48,590 nt of DNA from Lachnospiraceae bacterium (GTDB lineage Bacteria > Bacillota > Clostridia > Lachnospirales > Lachnospiraceae). Position 1 is the stretch's first letter; the number at the start of each line of letters is the position of its first letter. The position numbers were made by a program, and so were the translations under genes. The stretch lies in NCBI GenBank assembly GCA_024699645.1, contig JAILPE010000021.1, positions 1 to 48,590 of the forward strand, given 5' to 3'. Below the pieces are notes generated by a model that worked only from the letters and a program-made list of their open reading frames with translations, was not told where the DNA came from and made no database searches. This document shows, piece after piece, positions 41,114 to 48,590 of the stretch.

Positions 41114-42769
41114 TCAGAATCGATTATATATGAATTGTCCCACATCGTAGCCGGGGCCGTATGCTCCGAAAAGCACGACCGCCACTGCCACCGCTATTAT
41201 TATCCCCACGCGGAGTGCAAAAGGTGCCGCGAACAGCCGCCCTCTCACGCTTCCTTTGCGCTGAAGCATGCTGACCGCGAACAATATGATCGTTCCGGCA
41301 AGAAGTATCACCACGTCGAACCAATCAAGTCCGACAGCAGATATAAATCCGCCTACGCCAGCCGCACCTGCCGCACCTGCCGCGCCTGCCGCGATCCCTG
41401 TACCTGCCGCACCTGCCGCGCCGCCCGTAAAGATCGAACCGAATGCCGAGAACGTCGTCCCGACATCCCCATAGCAATCAAGCATTCTCAGACAGCTGAG
41501 TATCACGATCGTACGGGTTGCCGCAAATGCTTTGTAAGGAGCCGAATCAGGTCTGACTATCCTGCCGTCAAATTTCCCGTGAAAGCGCGCATAAAGCGGC
41601 TCGAACTCCTGAGATATCATGATCACGGCGAAATTAAGCATGCCCCACAGTATGAAATTCCAGCTTGCGCCGTGCCACAGACCTGTCGCAAACCAGACGA
41701 CCGCCGATGTGATATACACCGGGATCCTCTGTGCCGCGCGCCTCGGCAGCCTGCTTTTCTTCAGCGCCCCCGAGATCTTTCTGATGAGTTTGCAGGAAGA
41801 CATCGGATAAAAAACGTAATCCGCGAACCATGTGCCCATGGTGATATGCCATCTGCGCCAATACTCGGCAACATTTTTCGAGAAGTAAGGTCTCACAAAA
41901 TTTTCTTTAACACCTATGCCGAACATCTGCGCCGCACCGATCGTTATGTCTATTCCTCCCGTGAAATCGGCGTAAAGCTCAAGCGCATAAAGCGCCATTC
42001 CCGCAACAACGTAAATACCCGTGTATTCCTGCGGGTTTCCCGTTATCAGTTTTACCGCAACAAGCGCTCTGTCCGCGATCACAAGTTTCTTCGCAAACCC
42101 CCAAAGTACACGCATCGCGCCAAGCTTAAGCGACTCAATTCCAAGCGGCTTCGGGTCAAAAAGATCTTTCGAAATATCGCCGTAACGGCTGATCGGGCCC
42201 TGAACGAGTTGCGGGAAAAACGAGATGAAAAGCGCTGTATGAAACGGATTTCGGGTAGGTGTGACCGCTTCTCTGTAAACGTCGACCATGTATCCGACTG
42301 TGCTGAAAATGTAGAACGAAATGCCCATAGGCATTAAGATCCCCGCGAGCGGGATTTTGCCTTCGCTCCCCACGAGATCGAGCAGCGAATTGATGTTGGT
42401 GATCGTAAAATCGGTGTACTTGACGACGGCGAGTAACCCGAGTGTAAGGAGCAGTCCGACTATCAGAACCCGCCTCCTCGAACGCTTATCCCTCGCTTTG
42501 TAGTTTCTCGCCTCTTCCTTCGCGAGGATGTCCTTCGAGTCTGCGAGATACTTTTTGCGTTTCGCGGTCATGGCGCCCATTTTGACGGTCACAAGATATG
42601 TTACTACAGTTGTAGAAGCTATAAAGATCACACACCACAGACCCGCGTGCGCATAGAAATAATAGCTGAGTGCGAGGAGAATGTACGGACGCGCTTTAAT
42701 AGGCGCAAGCCTGTATATGATCAGGCCTGCGCACAAAAATCCTATAAACGCATATGAGGTAAAAAGCAT
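41114..42769 (-). CDS. MBOAT O-acyltransferase, DltB-like
   Basis: 551 residues with about twelve TM helices and the MBOAT signature: a loop RRWHITMGTWF followed by GLWHGASWNFILWG containing the active-site histidine. It belongs to the DltB/AlgI-type group that takes an aminoacyl or acyl group from a carrier protein to an outside acceptor. It lies between the carrier protein and SGNH genes, as dltB lies in dlt operons, though in the order A-C-B-D. Near the C-terminus is an Ala-Gly low-complexity insert (GAAGTGIAAGAAG..., about 41356-41425). The substrate is not fixed by sequence. Confidence 0.9.
   Translation of the reverse strand: MLFTSYAFIGFLCAGLIIYRLAPIKARPYILLALSYYFYAHAGLWCVIFIASTTVVTYLVTVKMGAMTAKRKKYLADSKDILAKEEARNYKARDKRSRRRVLIVGLLLTLGLLAVVKYTDFTITNINSLLDLVGSEGKIPLAGILMPMGISFYIFSTVGYMVDVYREAVTPTRNPFHTALFISFFPQLVQGPISRYGDISKDLFDPKPLGIESLKLGAMRVLWGFAKKLVIADRALVAVKLITGNPQEYTGIYVVAGMALYALELYADFTGGIDITIGAAQMFGIGVKENFVRPYFSKNVAEYWRRWHITMGTWFADYVFYPMSSCKLIRKISGALKKSRLPRRAAQRIPVYITSAVVWFATGLWHGASWNFILWGMLNFAVIMISQEFEPLYARFHGKFDGRIVRPDSAPYKAFAATRTIVILSCLRMLDCYGDVGTTFSAFGSIFTGGAAGAAGTGIAAGAAGAAGAAGVGGFISAVGLDWFDVVILLAGTIILFAVSMLQRKGSVRGRLFAAPFALRVGIIIAVAVAVVLFGAYGPGYDVGQFIYNRF
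41356..41425. repeat. Ala-Gly low-complexity repeat in the MBOAT gene
   Basis: Repeats of GCCGCACCT / GCCGCGCCT (9 bp) encode GAA-type triplets in a loop between two TM helices near the C-terminus. Confidence 0.85.
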
Positions 42770-42879
42770 GTCCTACATTTTCCTTATTTCATTTTCTGTC
42801 TCAGTCCGGGGGCCGTGTTTGCCCTGTGCCTTCCCTTTCGGGGCGGGGCGGGGTGTTTACCCTACCCGGTGGTTTTGTT

Positions 42880-43122
42880 TTATTCGTTGAGGATCTCGTC
42901 CACGAGCTCCGCGATACTTTCGGCGCTGTCGAAGTTCTCGGGCGTGATCTTATCAGCCGTGATCACAGCGTCAAACTCATCCGCCAGCTGCGTGATGATC
43001 GTTATAATGTCATATGAATCAAGAATCCCATCGGCTACCAGCCCGTCGCGGTCCTCATCACCGTCAAGTTCAGGATGAAGGTCCAACAATATCTGCTTAA
43101 CTACATCCAAATAATCTTCCAT
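42880..43122 (-). CDS. Acyl/peptidyl carrier protein, DltC-like
   Basis: 80 residues. A four-helix carrier with the 4'-phosphopantetheine serine in DGILDSYDII (Ser36), the same place as in DltC and ACP. The frame extends to 43152, but the ATG at 43120-43122 with AAGGAG is clear. It lies between the adenylating ligase (124 bp upstream) and the MBOAT gene. It likely carries the activated amino acid to the membrane transferase. Confidence 0.92.
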   Translation of the reverse strand: MEDYLDVVKQILLDLHPELDGDEDRDGLVADGILDSYDIITIITQLADEFDAVITADKITPENFDSAESIAELVDEILNE

Positions 43123-43246
43123 GAGATCTCCTTTTGCTGCGATGCGCAGCATATTACATATTTATAAAGGCATAGTTTCAGGCCTCCACGCCTTATGCTT
43201 CTATCGCTATTCTATCACAAGTATTTTTAAGAGCAAGTACTCCCGC

Positions 43247-44851
43247 TTACTTTCCGCGGCCCGTATATGCTTCCGCGAGTCCCTTTCTGTCTATCTTTCC
43301 GCCCGGAGTAAACGGCATCCTTACCACCTTCACTATACGGGCGGGCAGCATATACCTCGGGAGCGTATTCTTCAGTGAATCGCTCACCTCCGACTCCGGC
43401 GCTTCTCCCTTATAAACCATGATTATCTTGTCTGCTTTGCTGTCGTACACACAGGCAACTATCTCGACACCGCCTATGCCTCCCGCGACATTCTCTATCT
43501 CCCCGAGTTCGATCCTATGACCCATGTGCTTGATCTGATAGTCCTTACGCGAAACAAATACAAGTTCGCCTCTTTCGTTTTTGAAAGCGAGGTCGCCTGT
43601 TTTGTAAAGGATTTCGGGATAGGCGTTATTCAAAGGGTTTTGGACGAATGACTCGCCGGTTTTTTCAGGATTACTGTAATAGCCGAGTGTCACGCAAGTC
43701 CCGCGCACAAACATCTCACCCTTTTCGCCGGTTTTCACCGCATTTCCGTTATCGTCGAGCAGAAGGATCTCACAGTTGGGGAACGGGCGACCGATCGGGA
43801 TAGCCTCCCCATCCTCAAACCTTCTGTCAACACGGTAAAAGCAACACATTCCCGTGCCTTCCGTGGGGCCATAGAGATTTATGAACTCTGCTCCCGCGGG
43901 CGATGCATCCTGCCATGTGCGAAGCTCCTTCGGCGGGAAAACTTCACTTCCGAATGCAACCGTGCGCAAATACTGCGGTCTCACCGTTTTGAAAGTTCCG
44001 AGCGCCGAAACCATCCTTAATGCCGAGCCGACCCAGCAGATGGTGTTGATCCTGTGTTCGTTGAGGAATTCCACAAGCTTGACCGGAAACATAAAATACT
44101 CTCTCGGCACGATCCACGCCGATGCACCGAATTTGAGCGTCGGGTAGATTTCCTTTAGACATGCGTCAAAATAGAACGGCGATTGATTTCCAAACACAGT
44201 ATCTCGATTCACTTTTAAGATCTCGCTCAGATGCTCGATATAATCAATAACACTTCTGTGGCAGGCCACGACTCCTTTCGGCGTCCCCGTGGAGCCCGAC
44301 GTAAATACAATATAGGCGGGATCCGTGTCGATCTGCGTGTCCATGATATGTGCAAGCACAGCTTCGTCTATAGCGTTCTCGCAGTTCTCTCTAAGTTCTA
44401 CTGTTGTCGTGCAATTCTCTTTTCCGGACTCCGTGTACTGCTCCTGCGCTGCAAACGCACTTCCGGCGATGTCCTCATATATCAACGTCGTCCCCTCGAA
44501 TCCGAGTTCCTGCGCCTTCTCCACGATATCCCTTCCGCAGATCATAACGCGGGCACCCGATGTTTCAATCACGGACCTGACTCTTGCCGCAGGCGCCGCA
44601 CAGTCGAGAGGCACATAAAAACAACCGCCCGCGAGAACTCCGAGAAAAGCGGCAATCATTTCGGGACTTCTGTCCATATAAATTGCGACCGGCTCACGAT
44701 AAAATTCAGCCCGCGAGAGCCTCGTGCCTATCCTGCGGGATATCTCAAAAAGGTCACCGAACGTAAGCGATCCGTTTACATCGCTGAAAGCGACCCGATC
44801 GCGTTTTTCGTCTATATCATCATACAAATACTCAAGAAGATTCTTTCTCAT
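43247..44851 (-). CDS. Adenylating amino-acid:carrier ligase, DltA-like
   Basis: 534 residues of the AMP-binding family. Motifs are YIVFTSGSTGTPKGVV (phosphate loop), INLYGPTEGTGM, LYKTGDLA, a SRKDYQIKHMGHRIELGEIE hinge, and the C-terminal GGKIDRK lysine needed for adenylation. This is the layout of DltA, which activates D-alanine and loads it on DltC. The carrier, MBOAT and SGNH genes follow at once. About 20 residues around 145-165 (QYTESGKENCTTT) are an insertion. The substrate is unproven; a racemase lies 51 bp upstream, so an acidic D-amino acid is also possible. Confidence 0.88.
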   Translation of the reverse strand: MRKNLLEYLYDDIDEKRDRVAFSDVNGSLTFGDLFEISRRIGTRLSRAEFYREPVAIYMDRSPEMIAAFLGVLAGGCFYVPLDCAAPAARVRSVIETSGARVMICGRDIVEKAQELGFEGTTLIYEDIAGSAFAAQEQYTESGKENCTTTVELRENCENAIDEAVLAHIMDTQIDTDPAYIVFTSGSTGTPKGVVACHRSVIDYIEHLSEILKVNRDTVFGNQSPFYFDACLKEIYPTLKFGASAWIVPREYFMFPVKLVEFLNEHRINTICWVGSALRMVSALGTFKTVRPQYLRTVAFGSEVFPPKELRTWQDASPAGAEFINLYGPTEGTGMCCFYRVDRRFEDGEAIPIGRPFPNCEILLLDDNGNAVKTGEKGEMFVRGTCVTLGYYSNPEKTGESFVQNPLNNAYPEILYKTGDLAFKNERGELVFVSRKDYQIKHMGHRIELGEIENVAGGIGGVEIVACVYDSKADKIIMVYKGEAPESEVSDSLKNTLPRYMLPARIVKVVRMPFTPGGKIDRKGLAEAYTGRGK

Positions 44852-44902
44852 CCCGTCTTCACCTCATTCCCAAGGTTTTTCCTGCTCCCGAAACTTCTCA
44901 TG

Positions 44903-45685
44903 TCACGCTTTTCCCCAATCTTTTCCTGCCTCGCGGATTCCCGCGGCCGCAAGGATCTGCAGAGAATCGAAAAATGTTATATCTTTAAGCTTTTCGCACA
45001 GCCCTGCCTCTTCCATTGCGATCGGTATCTCGGTGCATCCGAGGATTATCGCCTGCGCGCCGCGCCCCGCAAGCCCGCGGCATACATCGCAAAAGTCTCC
45101 CGCCAACCTGTCGTCAGGCCTCCGACCGGCCTTTACCGCATCATATATGACACTGTTCACTACGTTTTGTCCGTCAGGGTCCGGGTATATAACGCCTATG
45201 CCCATAGGCGTCAAGTACTTCTCAAATACCCTGCCTTCTACAGCTCCGCGTGTTGCAAGCACTCCTACGCTGTTCATTCCCTTTTCAAGTACTGCTCTGC
45301 CGGTCTCTTCTATGAGATTTATGAGCAAGACCTTTCCCTTCGCATCAAGGGATCCTGTCTCTGTCGGTTTTTCAACCGCGCAGGGAGTTTCCGCGTCAAG
45401 CTGCTGCCTTATATCTTCAAAGTAATAATGCGAAGTATTGCAAGCAAGCAACAGCACCCCCGCTCCCGATGCAATAAGTCCCTTCGCCGTCTTTACTATT
45501 TCGGGCACCGGGCTTTCTCCGCCCCCAAGGATCGCGCGCGTGCGGTCCGGGATATCCGAATTGCAGTCTATAAGCGTTCGGATATGTCCTGAGTCGCTGT
45601 CGCTCTTCGTCATTTCCACGATCATCTCAAACAAACGCGCTGTTGCAAGCGGTCCCATGCCGCCAATAATCCCTAATTTCTTCAT
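44903..45685 (-). CDS. Aspartate/glutamate-type racemase (RacX-like)
   Basis: 261 residues. It starts KKLGIIGGMGPLATARLFE and has the two catalytic cysteines of cofactor-independent racemases in LLACNTSHYY and LGCTEIPIAME. Family members make D-Asp, D-Glu or other D-amino acids. The ATG at 45683-45685 with AAAGGA upstream is the family start. It lies directly before the DltA-like ligase on the same strand, so it may supply the ligase with a D-amino acid. The start codon lies 21 bp after a strong terminator for glmM, so it begins its own transcript. Confidence 0.9.
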   Translation of the reverse strand: MKKLGIIGGMGPLATARLFEMIVEMTKSDSDSGHIRTLIDCNSDIPDRTRAILGGGESPVPEIVKTAKGLIASGAGVLLLACNTSHYYFEDIRQQLDAETPCAVEKPTETGSLDAKGKVLLINLIEETGRAVLEKGMNSVGVLATRGAVEGRVFEKYLTPMGIGVIYPDPDGQNVVNSVIYDAVKAGRRPDDRLAGDFCDVCRGLAGRGAQAIILGCTEIPIAMEEAGLCEKLKDITFFDSLQILAAAGIREAGKDWGKA

Positions 45686-45705
45686 TCCGTATCCTTTAAA
45701 AAACA

Positions 45706-45754
45706 ACTCCGCAAAAGGCTTCTCTTATCCAAGGAGCCTTGCCTTTTGCGGAGT
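45706..45754 (-). terminator. Terminator after glmM
   Basis: A 14-bp stem, ACTCCGCAAAAGGC with GCCTTTTGCGGAGT (45706-45719 and 45741-45754), followed on the minus strand by TTGTTTTTT. It lies 34 bp past the glmM stop and just before the racemase start. Confidence 0.9.
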
Positions 45755-45788
45755 AAAATATCTCATATTGTACGATCAGCACTTACTA

Positions 45789-47186
45789 TCATGCCTCATA
45801 GCCTTTCTGCTTGATAACCTTGATGATCGATTCTACTTCATTTGCGCAGATCTCTTCAGTTCCTGCTTCGGCCATAACACGCACAAGCGGCTCTGTTCCG
45901 CTCTCCCTGACGAGTATACGTCCGTCACTGCCGAGGCGCTCTTCCGCAGCTGCGATCGCAGCCTTAACGTCCGCATCGCCCATGGCTGTCTTTTTGTCGG
46001 TAACCCTGATGTTCTTAAGTACCTGCGGATAGATCCTCATGCCCGAGGTAATCTGCGAAACCTTCTGTCCCCTTGCAAGGATAACCGAAATTATCTTAAG
46101 GCTCGTAAGGATTCCGTCACCGGTAACGGCATGTCTCGCAAAAATGATATGACCTGAATTCTCGCCGCCTATAGCATAGCCGTTCTTCTGCATATTCTCG
46201 CTGACGTATTTGTCGCCGACAGCGGTCTTCTCGTATCCGATGCCGAGTTCATCAAGAGCCTTGTAAAGACCGATGTTGGACATAACCGTTGTAACGACCT
46301 TGTTGCCCGAAAGCTCACCGCGCTCCTTCATGAGTGCGCCGCACATGTACATGATCTCATCACCCGTAACTTCGCGGCCCATCTCGTCGATGCAGAGGCA
46401 TCTGTCAGCATCGCCGTCATATGCGAATCCGACGTCGAGGCCTTTTTCCTTAATGAGTGCCTTGAGCTTCTCAAGATGAGTCGAACCGCACGCAGTGTTG
46501 ATGTTTGTGCCGTCCGGCATGTCGCTTATAACGGTTATATTGGCGCCGAGCGTCTCAAACACGCTCTTTGCAACTGCTGTTGCCGAACCGTTCGCAAGGT
46601 CGAGGCCGATCTTAAGACCCGCAATATCCGCCTGCTTGCCCGATGTGCTCATTCCGAGCGCCGTAGCGCCAAACGACTCCATCGCAACCGCAGCAAGATA
46701 CTCGATGTATCTCTGTCTGCCGCTCGAATAATCAACGGTTCTTCCTATGCTGTCATCAAGAGCGAGAGGAAGTTCGCCTCTCTCTCCGTCAATGTACTTC
46801 TCAACAAGCTCCTCGATCTCGGCTTCCATCTTGTAGCCCTCACCGTTGATGAGCTTGATCCCGTTGTCATTGTAGGGGTTGTGGCTTGCGGAGATCATCA
46901 CGCCGCAATCAAAAGACTCGCTTCTGACCACATATGAAACACAAGGGGTAGTCGTAACGTGCATGAGATAAGCGTCAGCACCGCTGGCCGTAAGGCCCGC
47001 AACAATCGCATACTCAAACATATAGCTCGAACGTCTTGTGTCCTTGCCGATGACAACCTTTGCTTTTTTTCCTTCCTTGGCACCGAAGTACCATCCGATA
47101 TAACGCCCTATCTGAAAAGCGTGCTCCACGCGAAGATTCTCGTTTGCATGACCTCTGAAGCCGTCTGTTCCGAAATATTTTCCCAT
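45789..47186 (-). CDS. glmM: Phosphoglucosamine mutase
   Basis: About 465 residues. It starts GKYFGTDGFRGHANENL, with the phosphoserine loop in VMISASHNPYNDNGIK, the metal-binding loop YDGDADRCLCID, and the sugar-specificity loop GGENSGHI. This is the GlmM type (glucosamine 6-phosphate to 1-phosphate) for UDP-GlcNAc and cell-wall synthesis. The frame extends upstream, but the ATG at 47184-47186 with GGAGG is the start. The glgP gene precedes it on the same strand by 90 bp. Confidence 0.95.
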   Translation of the reverse strand: MGKYFGTDGFRGHANENLRVEHAFQIGRYIGWYFGAKEGKKAKVVIGKDTRRSSYMFEYAIVAGLTASGADAYLMHVTTTPCVSYVVRSESFDCGVMISASHNPYNDNGIKLINGEGYKMEAEIEELVEKYIDGERGELPLALDDSIGRTVDYSSGRQRYIEYLAAVAMESFGATALGMSTSGKQADIAGLKIGLDLANGSATAVAKSVFETLGANITVISDMPDGTNINTACGSTHLEKLKALIKEKGLDVGFAYDGDADRCLCIDEMGREVTGDEIMYMCGALMKERGELSGNKVVTTVMSNIGLYKALDELGIGYEKTAVGDKYVSENMQKNGYAIGGENSGHIIFARHAVTGDGILTSLKIISVILARGQKVSQITSGMRIYPQVLKNIRVTDKKTAMGDADVKAAIAAAEERLGSDGRILVRESGTEPLVRVMAEAGTEEICANEVESIIKVIKQKGYEA

Positions 47187-47276
47187 TTCTGTTTCCTCCA
47201 GTATATTTAATACGCAGCTCGTACAACACAATTTACACCGAGACCGCGGACTCCGTCCCCCGGGGACCATAGTTGC

Positions 47277-48590
47277 TTATCTTGTCACACTCGTAAGATG
47301 CCAAATATCGGCAACGTACTCCTCGATAGTTCTGTCAGACGAGAACTTTCCGCAATGCGCGGTATTGAGGATCGCGCTCTTTGCCCAGTGCTCCTGATCC
47401 TTGTAAAGCTCTTCGATGCGCTTCTGAGCTGCCGCATATGATCTGAAATCCTTTAGGATGAAATACTGATCCGCGCGCTCCTGACCGTTGCTGTCGAGGA
47501 GAGAGTTGTAAAGCTCCCTGAACTGCTCGGTATTCTGAGGGCTGTAAAATCCGTTGATCATCTGAGTCATGACATTTCGGATCTCTGTGTCCGTATTGTA
47601 GATCTCACGCGGATTGTATCCGCCGTTGTTCTCGTAATTTATAACCTCCTGCGCAGAAAGACCGAAGATAACTGCATTCTCTTCGCCGACTTCCTCTACT
47701 ATCTCGACATTTGCGCCGTCCATCGTGCCTATGGTGATCGCGCCGTTAAGCATGAACTTCATGTTACCTGTTCCCGAAGCCTCCTTCGACGCCGTCGAGA
47801 TCTGCTCCGAAACATCCGATGCCGCAAATATCATCTCCGCATTCGAAACGCGGTAGTTCTCGATAAACACAACCTTGATCTTTCCGCCGATCGTAGGGTC
47901 GTTGTTCACAACATCTGCCACGCTGTTTATGAGCTTGATGATAGCCTTTGCTCTTCTGTATCCTGCCGATGCCTTCGCTCCGAAGATAAACGTACGGGGC
48001 GTGAACTCCATGTCGGGATGACTCTTGAGTTCATTATAAAGGTACATAACGTGCATGATATTAAGGAGCTGACGCTTATATTCATGAAGTCGCTTTACCT
48101 GAACGTCGAATATCGAATGAGGGTCAACCACAACATCGTTATGCTCTTTGATATAGGCGGCAAGGCGCTCTTTATTGCGGAACTTAATGTTCATGAACTC
48201 ATGCTGCGCCTTCTTGTCATCCGCATATATAGCAAGTTTTTCGATTTTAGAAAGATCCGTGATCCAGTCGGGACCAACTTTTTCGGTTACCCACTCCGCA
48301 AGCAGAGGATTTCCGTGAAGTAGGAAACGACGCTGCGTGATACCGTTTGTCTTGTTATTGAATTTTCCGGGGAAGTATGTCGCAAACTCTTTAAGACTCT
48401 CGGTCTTGAGGATCTGCGTATGAAGTCTTGCAACACCGTTAACCGAGAAACCACCGACTATAGCGAGGTTGGCCATTCTGACCTGTCCGTCATAAACGAT
48501 GGCCATCTTCTCGATCATCTTGTAGTCACCCGGATATTTTGCCTGGATATCATTTATAAATCTGTGATTGATCTCCTCAACGATCTGGTA
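47277..48590 (-). CDS. glgP: Glycogen/alpha-glucan phosphorylase, partial
   Basis: The frame is open to the window end, so this is the C-terminal 437 residues of a protein usually near 800. It includes GFSVNGVARLHTQILK, the nucleotide region VQVKRLHEYKRQLLN, and the pyridoxal-phosphate lysine in SKEASGTGNMKFMLNGAITIGT. It releases glucose 1-phosphate from glycogen or maltodextrin. The 5' part is outside the window. Confidence 0.95.
   Translation of the reverse strand, partial: YQIVEEINHRFINDIQAKYPGDYKMIEKMAIVYDGQVRMANLAIVGGFSVNGVARLHTQILKTESLKEFATYFPGKFNNKTNGITQRRFLLHGNPLLAEWVTEKVGPDWITDLSKIEKLAIYADDKKAQHEFMNIKFRNKERLAAYIKEHNDVVVDPHSIFDVQVKRLHEYKRQLLNIMHVMYLYNELKSHPDMEFTPRTFIFGAKASAGYRRAKAIIKLINSVADVVNNDPTIGGKIKVVFIENYRVSNAEMIFAASDVSEQISTASKEASGTGNMKFMLNGAITIGTMDGANVEIVEEVGEENAVIFGLSAQEVINYENNGGYNPREIYNTDTEIRNVMTQMINGFYSPQNTEQFRELYNSLLDSNGQERADQYFILKDFRSYAAAQKRIEELYKDQEHWAKSAILNTAHCGKFSSDRTIEEYVADIWHLTSVTR

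Noticed and set aside
41135-42337. A 400-codon plus-strand ORF
   Set aside because: Antisense to the MBOAT gene; composition (Arg, His, Cys) typical of a shadow frame.
44231-45592. A 453-codon plus-strand ORF
   Set aside because: It lies antisense to the ligase and racemase genes, whose motifs are clear; the translation is Arg/Cys/Tyr-rich with no domain.

Overview
The window looks like a chromosomal segment of an anaerobic Gram-positive member of the Lachnospiraceae (Bacillota, Clostridia). This rests on the glmM sequence type, the cysE-cysS-mrnC-rlmB neighbourhood, the PrsW and MarR/flavin reductase types, the c-di-GMP and chemotaxis proteins, a dlt-like cell-envelope cluster, tRNAs without encoded CCA, and AAGGAG-type ribosome binding sites. 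Nothing marks a prophage, plasmid or CRISPR locus. Almost every gene is on the minus strand; only marR and its flavin reductase partner run on the plus strand.

Layout. (1) 1-4.1 kb: small genes (DUF3784-like, C_GCAxxG_C_C, esterase) in a repeat-rich setting, then the plus-strand marR-flavin reductase pair behind a two-palindrome operator. (2) 4.2-7.1 kb: an overlapping operon of an ECF sigma factor, a two-TM putative anti-sigma, a multi-TM protein and a PrsW-type intramembrane protease, with a second two-TM protein downstream. (3) 7.1-8.4 kb: a YfcE phosphodiesterase and a HAD hydrolase. (4) 8.5-13.9 kb: ABC-2 exporter (ATPase and two permeases) with a histidine kinase and response regulator. 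(5) 14.2-20.3 kb: a lipoprotein, a methyl-accepting chemotaxis protein and an 868-residue NUDIX-EAL-beta-helix fusion. (6) 20.7-24.6 kb: SpoU methylase, HExxH membrane protein, HAD nucleotidase, deoC, dtd. (7) 25.3-27.8 kb: tRNA-Thr/tRNA-Pro, an acidic small protein, a MATE exporter. (8) 28.0-35.4 kb: PG-binding/NlpC hydrolase, cysE, cysS, mrnC, a lone PTS IIC, rlmB, and a zinc-ribbon membrane protein. (9) 35.6-38.3 kb: tRNA-Val/tRNA-Met with an unusual leader, and a GGDEF(degenerate)-EAL protein. (10) 38.5-45.7 kb: Asp/Glu-type racemase, adenylating ligase, carrier protein, MBOAT acyltransferase, SGNH-like protein and a transglutaminase-fold protein: a dlt-like pathway for loading and transferring an amino acid to the envelope. 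(11) glmM and the 3' part of a glycogen phosphorylase.

The most striking feature is repeat architecture. Three islands (about 0.57-1.22, 22.1-22.6 and 24.7-25.2 kb) each hold a related element of about 155 bp with 31-bp inverted repeats, flanked on both sides by unrelated tandem arrays. Separately, several genes (DUF3784-like, esterase, marR, SpoU methylase) have the end of their coding sequence, stop codon included, tandemly copied into the downstream intergenic DNA. Short in-frame duplications also occur inside at least six coding regions. The genome seems unusually prone to local tandem duplication, with a possible mobile or structured intergenic element at some of the hot spots.
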